Of a stretch of DNA of 38,777 bases, positions 31,971 to 38,777 are shown in pieces. Position 1 is the first letter of the stretch; each line of letters begins with the position of its first letter. The notes under the pieces are model-generated. The model was not told the origin of the DNA and made no database searches. It saw nothing but the letters and a program-made list of their open reading frames with translations. Made by a program: the position numbers and the translations under genes. This DNA comes from Chloroflexota bacterium (lineage in GTDB: Bacteria > Chloroflexota > Dormibacteria > Dormibacterales > Dormibacteraceae), in contig VBEK01000126.1 of NCBI GenBank assembly GCA_005889135.1, positions 1-38,777 on the forward strand, written 5' to 3'.

Positions 31971-32767
31971 GCGCTACGGAAGCCGGGCAGTTCCTCACTG
32001 TCGCGGCGAAGTCGCTGGGACCGGCGCAGTGGGAGTGGATCGCGACGGCGCGCATAGTCTCGCGTCAACGCGGCTCGACCGGCGCGGTAGAGGATGTGCT
32101 CGACGACCTCCTCTCCGGCGCCGACCAGGCGATGGTGAACGCCTTCACGAGCGGGTTCCGGGTGACACAGGTGCAGACCGCGATCAGCAAGTCGCTGCCC
32201 GACGCGGCCGCGACCGCCGCCGCTCTCGAATCAGCGCAGGTCGTGGCCCTCGGCATCCTCGTCCGCGAGCAGATGACGCCAGAGCAGTTCGACGCCGTCT
32301 ACAGGCCGTTTGCGACCGTCCTGCCCGGGCCGACCTACAGGCCCGCCGCGTCGATCGACCGCCAGATCGCCGCTTTCCTGCGCCTCCTGCCGACGCTCAA
32401 GGGTGAGGTCGAGGCGGAGGTCGCGGCGGTGGCGAAGACGCTGAGCCAGCCGCCGAAGGTGGCCGCACCGACCGCCGCCGGAGCCGTGCCTGGGTTCGCG
32501 GCGCCGGCGGGCTTGAACCCGGCGGCCAACTACACCGCCGCGTGGAAGCAGGCCATCTCGACCGCCAACCAGATCGGGCGCACGCAGGCGTTTCGGGCCA
32601 TGCAGGACAGCGCCGAGCAGGCGGCGCCGCACGACGGGCTGGGAATCGTCGGCTTCGCGGGGGTGGCCGCGGGGGCGATCTTCATGCGCGACGCGCTGCC
32701 GATCGAGAAGGTGCTCGTGCTCTATGAGCCGTTCGCCTCGGCCTTCCCGTACGAGTCGCTGGGTTAG
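31967..32767 (+). CDS. Protein of unknown function coupled to glpX, likely CTG start
   Basis: About 266 residues if it begins at CTG 31967, which overlaps the glpX stop as CTGA. No ATG, GTG or TTG occurs in frame near this point, yet protein-like sequence starts here ([31 protein letters not shown]). The N-terminal 130 residues are helical with conserved-looking [28 protein letters not shown]; an Ala/Pro-rich linker (about 158-182) and a final segment with a weakly hydrophobic stretch ([22 protein letters not shown]) follow. I do not recognise a family. The frame extends upstream to 31403 only as a shadow over glpX. Confidence 0.6.
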   Translation: MSATEAGQFLTVAAKSLGPAQWEWIATARIVSRQRGSTGAVEDVLDDLLSGADQAMVNAFTSGFRVTQVQTAISKSLPDAAATAAALESAQVVALGILVREQMTPEQFDAVYRPFATVLPGPTYRPAASIDRQIAAFLRLLPTLKGEVEAEVAAVAKTLSQPPKVAAPTAAGAVPGFAAPAGLNPAANYTAAWKQAISTANQIGRTQAFRAMQDSAEQAAPHDGLGIVGFAGVAAGAIFMRDALPIEKVLVLYEPFASAFPYESLG

Positions 32768-34404
32768 GCGGTTCTGACCCCGGCCGCCTTCTCGAGGCCC
32801 AGCTCCTCGACCGCGGTCTCGCGCATCTTGAACTTCTGGATCTTGCCCGTAACGGTCATGGGAAATCCGGAGACGAACTTCCAGTGGCGGGGGATCTTGA
32901 AGGTCGCGATCTTGCCCTTGCACCACGCGGCCAGGTCCTCGCCCGTGGCGCTCGCGCCCTCGCGGAGCTTGACCCAGGCCATCACCTCCTCGCCGTACTT
33001 CTCCGAGGGGACGCCGATGACCTGGACGTCGGCGATGTCGGGGTGCGTGTACAGGAACTCCTCGACCTCGCGCGGGTAGATGTTCTCGCCGCCTCGGATG
33101 ATCATGTCCTTGATCCGGCCGACGATGTTGAGGTAGCCGTCGTCGTCCATGGTCGCCAGGTCGCCGGTGTGCATCCAGCGGCCCGCGTCGATCGCCTCGC
33201 GGGTCGCCTCCTCGTTGTTCCAGTAGCCCCGCATGACGATGTAGCCGCGGCTGCACAGCTCGCCCGGCGTCCCACGCGACACGACCATGCCGGTGGCCGG
33301 GTCGACGATCTTGATCTCGACGTGCGGGTGGACCCGGCCGACGGTGGACACCCTCCGCTCGAGCGGGTCGTCGGTCGTGCATTGGGTGGAGACGGGCGAG
33401 GTCTCTGTCATGCCGTAGGCAATCGTCATCTCGGGGATGTGCATCACGGTCTGCACCTTTTTCATCACCTCGACCGGGCACGGCGAGCCGGCCATGATGC
33501 CGGTGCGCAGCGAGCTGAAGTCGAAGTCCTTGAAGCGTGGGTGCTCGAGCTCGCCGATGAACATCGTCGGCACGCCGTAGAGGGAGGTGCAGCGCTCCTG
33601 CTGCACGGTCTGCATCGTCGCCACCGGGTCGTAGGCCTCGGCCGGAATCACCATCGTCGCGCCGTGCGTCGTGCACGCGAGGTTGCCCAGCACCATGCCG
33701 AAGCAGTGGTAGAAGGGCACAGGGATGCAGACGCGGTCCCGCTCCGAGTACTTCAGCGTCTCGCCGATGAAGAAGCCGTTGTTGAGGATGTTGTGGTGAG
33801 TGAGCGTGGCCCCCTTCGGGAAGCCCGTCGTGCCCGAGGTGTACTGGATGTTGATCGGGTCGTCGAACTGGAGCGTGGACTCGAGCTCCTCCAGCTCGTC
33901 TGCCTTGACCTTCGACGAGTCGCGCTTGAGGGCATCCCACCCGTCCTCCAGCACCAGCGCCTCGCGCAGGGCGGGGCACCTGCCCTTGACCTCGGCGAGC
34001 ATGGCGCGGTAGTCGGCCTGGCGAAAACCGGCGGCCAGGATCAGGAAGCTGGTGCCGGACTGGTTGAGCGCGTACTCGAGCTCGCTCGTCCGGTACGCCG
34101 GGTTGATGTTGACCAGGATCGCGCCCATCGCCGCGGTCGCGTACTGCACGATCACCCACTCGTAGCGATTGGGGGCCCAGATGCCGACGCGGTCGCCTTT
34201 CTTGACACCGCGCGCCATCAAGCCGCGAGCGACCTCCTCGCACTGCGCGATGAGCTCGCGGTAGGTCGCGCGGTAGCCCTGATGCGCGACGACGAGCGCT
34301 TCGCGGTCGCCGTGCCGCGAAGCGGTGCGGCGCAGGTTGGCGAAGATGGGCTCGCCGAGAAGCGGTTGCTCGCTAGCCCCGTGGACATAGCTCAGCTCAG
34401 CCAT
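32764..34404 (-). CDS. Fatty acyl-CoA synthetase, ACSF2/FadD-like
   Basis: Activates a fatty or aromatic acid to its acyl-CoA through an acyl-adenylate. 546 residues from ATG 34404. Motifs of the ANL superfamily: phosphate loop [19 protein letters not shown], the aromatic [11 protein letters not shown] (substrate and adenine), [55 protein letters not shown] (A8 hinge and core) and the catalytic lysine [13 protein letters not shown]. Closest in style to medium-chain ACSF2-type enzymes. It converges with the unknown gene at 31967 (4-nt stop overlap). The 371-nt region upstream holds the palindromic repeats. Confidence 0.93.
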   Translation of the reverse strand: MAELSYVHGASEQPLLGEPIFANLRRTASRHGDREALVVAHQGYRATYRELIAQCEEVARGLMARGVKKGDRVGIWAPNRYEWVIVQYATAAMGAILVNINPAYRTSELEYALNQSGTSFLILAAGFRQADYRAMLAEVKGRCPALREALVLEDGWDALKRDSSKVKADELEELESTLQFDDPINIQYTSGTTGFPKGATLTHHNILNNGFFIGETLKYSERDRVCIPVPFYHCFGMVLGNLACTTHGATMVIPAEAYDPVATMQTVQQERCTSLYGVPTMFIGELEHPRFKDFDFSSLRTGIMAGSPCPVEVMKKVQTVMHIPEMTIAYGMTETSPVSTQCTTDDPLERRVSTVGRVHPHVEIKIVDPATGMVVSRGTPGELCSRGYIVMRGYWNNEEATREAIDAGRWMHTGDLATMDDDGYLNIVGRIKDMIIRGGENIYPREVEEFLYTHPDIADVQVIGVPSEKYGEEVMAWVKLREGASATGEDLAAWCKGKIATFKIPRHWKFVSGFPMTVTGKIQKFKMRETAVEELGLEKAAGVRTA

Positions 34405-34650
34405 CGTTCACACCTCGACTGGATAGGCCGGCCAATGAAGAACCCTCTTGACATTGTCCTCGGATCGTCGCAGGCTGGAGGGAGTTCGTTCTCCGTCGGG
34501 GACCATCGACAGTTCACGCAAAGGTTGGCCTCCACAAGTAGGCAACGGCCGTAAAGCGGCGCAGAAACCAAAAGCGTGTCACCCGGTGGCCTCCGGGTCG
34601 AGGCGGTGTCCGCTGCAGGCGCCGCCTCGTTTTGTGTCCAGGCGAGTCCC
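34405..34650. other. Upstream region of the acyl-CoA synthetase gene
   Basis: About 246 nt without a gene. It should contain the promoter of the minus-strand synthetase, but no clear -35/-10 pair is visible on that strand. A lone TTGACA on the plus strand near 34448 has no matching -10. Confidence 0.35.
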
Positions 34651-34758
34651 CGGATAGTCGCGACTATCCGCGGCACTCGAGGCCCGAACCCCCTCGTTAG
34701 TCGCGACTATCCGAGGTGTTGGCGCCCGAAATCCCTTGTTAGTCGCGACTATCAGGGG
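34651..34758. repeat. Three tandem palindromic repeats, 42-43 bp pitch, with covarying arms
   Basis: The 12-bp palindrome TAGTCGCGACTA occurs at 34655-34666, 34698-34709 and 34740-34751. Each copy lies in a larger hairpin with its own outer arms: copy 1 is a perfect 20-bp palindrome (34651-34670); copy 2 pairs CCTCG with CGAGG (34692-34696, 34712-34716); copy 3 pairs CCCTTG with CAGGGG (34733-34738, 34753-34758, one G-T pair). GCCCGAA also recurs at 42 bp distance (34682, 34724). Arms differ in sequence but keep pairing. Candidates: operator array, REP-like element or RNA hairpins at the 3' end of the MFS transcript. Confidence 0.8.
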
Positions 34759-34775
34759 TGGTCGCGGCGAGACAC

Positions 34776-36050
34776 TCAGCGGACGGTCTTGATGCGGCTC
34801 ACGAAGACGGTGCCGAGGAAGAGAAACACGACCGCGGTCGAAAAGACGATGCGATAGCCCCCGTTACCGTGCGGGCCGTTTAGCGCGTCGATCAGCGGGC
34901 CGCCGAAGAACGGGATGATCGCCTGCGGCAGCGTGAGGGCGATGTGGAAGAGGCCCATATCCTTGGCCGACGCCTTGGGGTCGGGCAGCGTGTCGCAGGC
35001 CAGCGCCCAGTCGACGGCGAAGTAGAGCCCGTAGCCCACACCGTAGGCCACGCCCAGCCCGAACACGAGCGCGGTCGCGGTCGGGTAGAAGGCGATGAAG
35101 ATGATGGCGACCAGGGCCTGCGCCGCGCCGGCGGTGTAGACGAAGACCTTCCGCCGCCTCAAGCGGTCGGACAGCAGGCCGCCGAAGAAACCGAACGGGA
35201 TCGCGGTCGCGACGACCACCAGTAGCCAGTTGGAGGTGAAAGCCTCAGCCCCCTTGCTCGTCCCGAGCACCACGTCGCGGAAGAAGTTGAGAAGGAAGTA
35301 GAGGACCGCGGTGATGCCGGAGGAGACCATCAGGCGCGTGAAGATGACCCAGGCGAAATCGCCCGTGTGGAGCGGCCGGAGGAACTCGCGCACGGCTTCT
35401 CCGAGCGGCCGCTTCGGTCGGGGCGGGATCGGAGTCTCGCCTTCGCCGCGCGCTGCCCACACCGTCGGCAAGAGGCTGAGCAGGGCCACGGCCCCGAGGA
35501 TCAGGTAGATCACGGGGTGGCGGCCGATCAGCGAGGTGACGCCGAGCCCCGCGCCGATGCCGAGCTGAGTCATGGTGGCGAGGAACCCGCTCGCTTTGCC
35601 GGTCTCCTGGGCGGGAACTACGTCGGGGATGATGCCGGCGTAGGCCGCGCCGGCCGCGTTGAAGAAGAACTGGATGATCGCGTAGCCGACGAGCACCAGG
35701 GGGTAGGTGCCGGCGAACATGAGGATGACCAGGCCGGGGAACGTGAGCAGGGTTCCCGCCACCATGATGGGTCGCCGCCGGCCGAAGCGGCTGTGGATGC
35801 GGTCCGACCAGGCGCCCACCAGCGGCGGCACCGTCATCGCCAGAAACCCGCCCACGCCCAGGGCGACGCCGATGCCGGTGTTCTGCAGGTCCTTCTGGGG
35901 GACGACTTCGTCGACCTGGGACTGGAGGAGGACGGTGGTGAGCGGGATCCACAGGAAGTTGCTGCCGAACCAGAAGGCGCTGAGCGCGGCGTGCCTGAGG
36001 TTGCTGAACCCTGTCGCGGTGCTGGTCGGGATGGCGGCGGCCGTGGCCAC
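34776..36050 (-). CDS. MFS transporter, SLC45/GPH-like
   Basis: 424 residues from GTG 36050 with twelve predicted helices. WSDRIHSRFGRRRPIMVAGTLL after helix 2 is the motif A equivalent (D-R-x-x-x-R-x-G-R-R-R-P) of the GPH/SLC45 sugar-transporter branch. GGLLSDRLRRRKVFVYTA is its repeat in the second half, and DWALACDTLPDPKASAKDMGLFHIA is typical of that branch. A glycoside or disaccharide substrate by proton symport is a reasonable guess, not shown by context. It is divergent from the DUF1232 gene with 69 nt between, and its 3' end lies about 20 nt from the palindromic repeats. Confidence 0.88.
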   Translation of the reverse strand: MATAAAIPTSTATGFSNLRHAALSAFWFGSNFLWIPLTTVLLQSQVDEVVPQKDLQNTGIGVALGVGGFLAMTVPPLVGAWSDRIHSRFGRRRPIMVAGTLLTFPGLVILMFAGTYPLVLVGYAIIQFFFNAAGAAYAGIIPDVVPAQETGKASGFLATMTQLGIGAGLGVTSLIGRHPVIYLILGAVALLSLLPTVWAARGEGETPIPPRPKRPLGEAVREFLRPLHTGDFAWVIFTRLMVSSGITAVLYFLLNFFRDVVLGTSKGAEAFTSNWLLVVVATAIPFGFFGGLLSDRLRRRKVFVYTAGAAQALVAIIFIAFYPTATALVFGLGVAYGVGYGLYFAVDWALACDTLPDPKASAKDMGLFHIALTLPQAIIPFFGGPLIDALNGPHGNGGYRIVFSTAVVFLFLGTVFVSRIKTVR

Positions 36051-36119
36051 GCCGGAAGGCTACTGTTAATCGGGTTTCCTGCGGAGCCGGTCCTGGTGTA
36101 CTGTTTGCCGGCCTAGCCC

Positions 36120-36533
36120 ATGCCATCCATCCTTTCGCGGGCAAAAACAGTTCTGCTCGACATGCCGGGACGCGGCAAGCTGGCCTACTGCCTGCTGCGT
36201 GACGAGCGCGTCCCCAGCGCGCCGAAGGCCGTGCTGCTCGCGGCCCTCGGGGTGATCGTCAGCCCGCTCGACTTCCCCGCCTGGATCCCGGTGCTCGGGG
36301 AGCTGGACGTGCTCGCTTTGGGGCTTTTGGCCGTGGAGACGTTCATCGAGGCGTGCCCGGCCGAGATCCGGCGCGAGCACGAGGCCGCGCTCAAGGCGCA
36401 GCGGAGCATCTGGGACCGCGACGTCCGCGATACTGTTGCCATCGCACGGCACGGGGTGAGTCGTCTGTTCAGTCGAATCCGTTCGCGAGTCCGCCACCGC
36501 GACGATTACGAATCCATTTCGGAGGTCGGGTGA
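36120..36533 (+). CDS. DUF1232/YkvA-family membrane protein
   Basis: 137 residues. The DUF1232 core is seen in VPSAPKAVLLAALGVIVSPLDFPAWIPVLGELDVLALGLLAVETFIEACP, where the usual S-P-[IL]-D-[LF]-[IP]-P-D-x-IP-x-[LI]-G-x-[LI]-D-D motif is kept with small changes. Two hydrophobic helices are predicted. An Arg-rich C-terminal tail follows (SRLFSRIRSRVRHRDD). The family's function is unknown. Its last codons contain GGAGG (36521-36525), the ribosome site for rplI, so the two genes are linked. Confidence 0.8.
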   Translation: MPSILSRAKTVLLDMPGRGKLAYCLLRDERVPSAPKAVLLAALGVIVSPLDFPAWIPVLGELDVLALGLLAVETFIEACPAEIRREHEAALKAQRSIWDRDVRDTVAIARHGVSRLFSRIRSRVRHRDDYESISEVG

Positions 36534-36534
36534 A

Positions 36535-36984
36535 TTGCGGGTCTTGCTGACTAAGGATGTCGAGAACGTGGGCCGCGCCGGCGACGTCAAGGAGGTCGCG
36601 GACGGGTACGGCCGCAACTTCCTGCTGCGGCGCAAGCTTGCCGTCGCGGCGGGGAAGGGGGCCGAGGCCGAAGCCCGGCGGTTGCGCGAAGCCGCGCAGA
36701 AGCGCGAGACGAAGGATCGCACCGATGCGCAATCGGTCGCGGACGAGATCGACAACAAGACCGTGGTCGTGCGCCTGAAGGTCGGCGCCGAGGACAAGGC
36801 GTTCGGCTCGATCACCAACCAGGACGTCGCCGCGGCGTTGAAGGCGCAGCACCGCGTCGAGATCGACCGGCACAAGATCGACCTCAGGGAGCCGATCAAG
36901 ACACTTGGTGAGCACCAGGTGGCGCTGAAGCTGCATCGTGACGTGAGCGCCCACGTCAACGTGATCGTCACGCAGGACCGCTAA
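36535..36984 (+). CDS. rplI: 50S ribosomal protein L9
   Basis: 149 residues, the normal L9 length. The start is TTG 36535, placed one nt after the upstream stop and nine nt after GGAGG. The N-domain MRVLLTKDVENVGRAGDVKEVADGYGRNFLLRRKLAV is diagnostic (G-x-x-G-x-x-x-x-V-x-x-G-[YF]-x-R-N-[FY]-L). The long connecting helix and C-domain FGSITNQDVAAALKAQHRVEIDRHKIDLREPIKTLGEHQVALKLHRDV follow. L9 is normally followed by dnaB, as here. The usual rpsF-ssb-rpsR genes upstream are replaced by the DUF1232 gene. Confidence 0.98.
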   Translation: MRVLLTKDVENVGRAGDVKEVADGYGRNFLLRRKLAVAAGKGAEAEARRLREAAQKRETKDRTDAQSVADEIDNKTVVVRLKVGAEDKAFGSITNQDVAAALKAQHRVEIDRHKIDLREPIKTLGEHQVALKLHRDVSAHVNVIVTQDR

Positions 36985-36994
36985 CACGCAGCGC

Positions 36995-38777
36995 ATGGCG
37001 ACCACGCTTCCACTCGCCGCAGGGCGGATACCACCGCACGACCTCGACGCCGAGATCTCGGTCATCGGGTCGGTCCTTCTCGAACCGCTCTCCATCGCCA
37101 AGGTGCTGCAGTTCCTGCACCCCGAGGATTTCTACCGCGAGAACAACGGGCAGATCTACCGCGCGGCCCTGGACCTGTTCGCCGCCGGAGAGCCGATCGA
37201 CAACGTCACCCTGGCGGCGCAGCTGCAGCAGATGGGCCTGCTGGAGCGGGTCGGCGGGCGGGCGCAGCTGGCGTCGATGCAGAGCGCGGTGCCGACCGCG
37301 GCGAACATCGAGTACTACGGCCGGATCGTCAAGGAGAAGGCGTACAAGCGGCGGCTGATCTCGGCCGGCGGGAACATCGCCGGGTTCGGGTACGACGACT
37401 CGGTCGAAGCCGAAGACGCCATCAACCAGGCCCAATCGCTGGTGTTCGGGGTCGCCGACGACCGGGACCAGCGGGAGCTGGCGCGGCTGTACGACCTGCT
37501 CGGCCCGGCGATGGAGCGGATCTCGATCCTCATGGAGAGCGGTCAGGGCGTGGTCGGGATTCCGTCGGGTTTCCACGACCTGGACCGGATGACGGGCGGG
37601 TTCAAAGACAGCGACCTGATCATCGTCGCGGGCCGGCCCTCGATGGGCAAGTGCGCCCGCGACACCACGCTTATCGACGATCCGACAACCGGTGAGCGGA
37701 TGACTATCGAGGAGGCGGTCAAACGAGAGATCTCGAGCATCCACGGGCTTTCCTGGGATGGCCGCATCACGCCGACTGAAATCGGCGCTTGGGTTGACAG
37801 TGGCATCAAGCCGTGCTTCAAGGTCACAACCCGCAGCGGCCGATCGGTCGAAGTCACTGGCCACCATCCATTTCTGACCGTCCGTGGTTGGCAGCCTTTG
37901 CACGACATCGTCGTCGGCGAAAAGATCGCAGTCCCGCGCAGACTCAACTGCTTCGGTAATGACACCACCTGGAGCCTTGGTCTCGTTCGCCTGCTCGCGT
38001 ATTTCATCGCTGAAGGATCACTGACTCATGGAACACCGGGGTTCACGAACACCGATCCGGTGATCATCGAAGACTTCCACGCCGCGGTCGCCGCCGAGTT
38101 TTCAACTCTTCACGTGCGCCGTCACGACATCACGTACTACCCCTCGGCGGACCGTGGCCAGCCGAATCCGTTGAAGGATTGGCTCCGAAAGCTAAACCTG
38201 CTGGACAAGCTCGCCGACGCCAAGCGTTTCCCGGCGTGCGTTTGGCGGTGGGATCGCGAACGATTGCGAGAGTTCGTGAAGGTCTTGATGAGCTGCGACG
38301 GAACCATCTACTCGATGGCGGGTTACCCCCGGATCGAGTTCGCCGTCGCGTCTGAGGGACTCGCACAGGACCTCCACCACGCGTTCGTTCGGTTCGGGAT
38401 CGTCTCGAAACTGTGGAAGAAAAAGGACCGGTGCTGGCGGGTCGAGATCACCGAGCCGGCCTCGGTCGACCGGTATCAGAGGGACATCGGCTGGATCGGG
38501 GAGAAGGCAGTGCGCTTCGAGCGATTTGACGAGCCGCGACGCAGCAATGTCGGAATGCTGCCGAAACAAATCTGGCGGGAAATCCGGTCGGCGACGAGGG
38601 CGCGCGGTCTAACCATGACTGAGCTTGCCTTCCGCGCGGCTGAAAGGGGCGCAGGTGACCGAGGGTTCAATCCTCATGTCTCGCGTGGTCTACCACCAGG
38701 TCGCTTGGCGAACTACGCCGACGTCTTGCGAGATCGCCGGCTGTCGCAGCTGGCAAGCGATCAGATCTACTGGGACG
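36995..38777 (+). CDS. dnaB: Replicative DNA helicase DnaB, partial, interrupted by an intein
   Basis: Hexameric helicase that unwinds the replication fork. The gene starts at ATG 36995 (MATTLPLAAGRIPPHDLDAEISVIGSVL) and is open to the end of the window (594 codons). The DnaB N-domain (about 14-120, HPEDFYRENNGQIYRAALDLF) and linker are complete, and the RecA-like domain begins IPSGFHDLDRMTGGFKDSDLIIVAGRPSMGK. Right after that Walker A lysine (residue 219) the reading frame enters an intein at Cys220. The C-terminal helicase half must lie beyond the window. Translation of functional DnaB depends on protein splicing. Confidence 0.96.
   Translation, partial: MATTLPLAAGRIPPHDLDAEISVIGSVLLEPLSIAKVLQFLHPEDFYRENNGQIYRAALDLFAAGEPIDNVTLAAQLQQMGLLERVGGRAQLASMQSAVPTAANIEYYGRIVKEKAYKRRLISAGGNIAGFGYDDSVEAEDAINQAQSLVFGVADDRDQRELARLYDLLGPAMERISILMESGQGVVGIPSGFHDLDRMTGGFKDSDLIIVAGRPSMGKCARDTTLIDDPTTGERMTIEEAVKREISSIHGLSWDGRITPTEIGAWVDSGIKPCFKVTTRSGRSVEVTGHHPFLTVRGWQPLHDIVVGEKIAVPRRLNCFGNDTTWSLGLVRLLAYFIAEGSLTHGTPGFTNTDPVIIEDFHAAVAAEFSTLHVRRHDITYYPSADRGQPNPLKDWLRKLNLLDKLADAKRFPACVWRWDRERLREFVKVLMSCDGTIYSMAGYPRIEFAVASEGLAQDLHHAFVRFGIVSKLWKKKDRCWRVEITEPASVDRYQRDIGWIGEKAVRFERFDEPRRSNVGMLPKQIWREIRSATRARGLTMTELAFRAAERGAGDRGFNPHVSRGLPPGRLANYADVLRDRRLSQLASDQIYWD
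37652..38777 (+). other. DnaB intein with LAGLIDADG homing endonuclease, partial
   Basis: At least 375 codons in frame. Block A begins at the splice residue Cys (CARDTTLIDDPTTGERMTIEEAV). Block B is VEVTGHHPFLTVRGWQPLHDIVVGEKIAVP, with the T-x-x-H motif. Two LAGLIDADG-like helices (LVRLLAYFIAEGSL and FVKVLMSCDGTI) carry the acidic catalytic residues Glu and Asp. A helical segment (MTELAFRAAERGAGDRGFNPHVSRG) between the endonuclease and the C-terminal splicing blocks looks like an added DNA-binding motif. Blocks F and G and the terminal Asn are outside the window. Insertion in the P-loop is a known DnaB intein site, used for example in mycobacteria. Confidence 0.94.

Noticed and set aside
32231-34243. 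A 670-residue minus-strand frame overlapping the acyl-CoA synthetase in another phase
   Set aside because: The synthetase frame contains all ANL motifs; this one is Arg/His-rich shadow sequence.
34448-34453. A TTGACA on the plus strand as a promoter
   Set aside because: No -10 hexamer lies 16-19 nt downstream and there is no plus-strand gene for it to serve.
34655-34751. A short CRISPR array
   Set aside because: The repeat core is only 12-14 bp and fully palindromic, the intervening sequences are partly alike (GCCCGAA in both), and there are no cas genes.

Overview
The window is GC-rich bacterial chromosomal DNA with many GTG and TTG starts, tight 4-nt gene overlaps and several apparently leaderless genes. 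The housekeeping mix is hom-thrC-thrB-lysC, selA-selB, an ArsA ATPase with an Hsp20-like tail, bactofilin, glpX, and rplI followed by dnaB. This points to an environmental terrestrial lineage such as Chloroflexota, Ca. Dormibacterota or a deep actinobacterial relative. That assignment is an impression from gene content; no marker was searched against a database.

Left part (1 to about 11.7 kb) is accessory in character. It opens with a complete tRNA-Leu(GAG), then a putative lipoprotein, RecQ helicase, a YCII-domain protein, a MazEF-type toxin-antitoxin pair with a good leaderless promoter, a second YciI-like protein, a six-helix membrane nucleotide cyclase, a small putative zinc protein, a DUF2652/SRPBCC fusion, a Gfo/Idh/MocA oxidoreductase, a small unknown protein and an MFS transporter. 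Three tRNA 3'-end-like fragments (near 3.88, 4.59 and 6.72 kb) bound the mazEF and YciI/cyclase modules and may be scars of integration at tRNA genes. Two stretches (5.03-5.30 and 9.88-10.33 kb) hold no convincing intact gene.

Middle part (11.7 to 32.8 kb) looks like core genome, mostly on the plus strand. It contains an acetyltransferase and membrane protein divergent from an ECF sigma factor with a one-helix partner, and an ornithine cyclodeaminase-like gene only 24 nt from the divergent aspartate/threonine operon. A degenerate YchF-like GTPase follows. A consensus sigma-70 promoter then precedes a 176-nt leader with two perfect inverted repeats and genes for two small membrane proteins. 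Next is a chain of ArsA, a small helical protein, a site-2-protease-like M50 peptidase, SelA, SelB and MetF. After these come a ROK kinase (behind a G-quadruplex-capable tract and a dyad), a CCA-adding-type nucleotidyltransferase, bactofilin, a disordered protein, GlpX and an unknown protein that probably starts at CTG.

Right part (32.8 kb to the end) holds an acyl-CoA synthetase and an SLC45/GPH-like MFS transporter on the minus strand. They are separated by a 371-nt spacer containing three palindromic repeats at 42-43 bp pitch whose outer arms differ but still pair. Then come a DUF1232/YkvA protein, ribosomal protein L9 and DnaB. The dnaB gene is interrupted inside its Walker A motif by a LAGLIDADG intein that runs off the end of the window.

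The best candidates for something undescribed are the tandem covarying palindromes (34651-34758), the structured leader (20171-20381), the tRNA-fragment mosaic (3.8-6.8 kb), the YchF-like protein without its switch region, and the unknown gene coupled to glpX.
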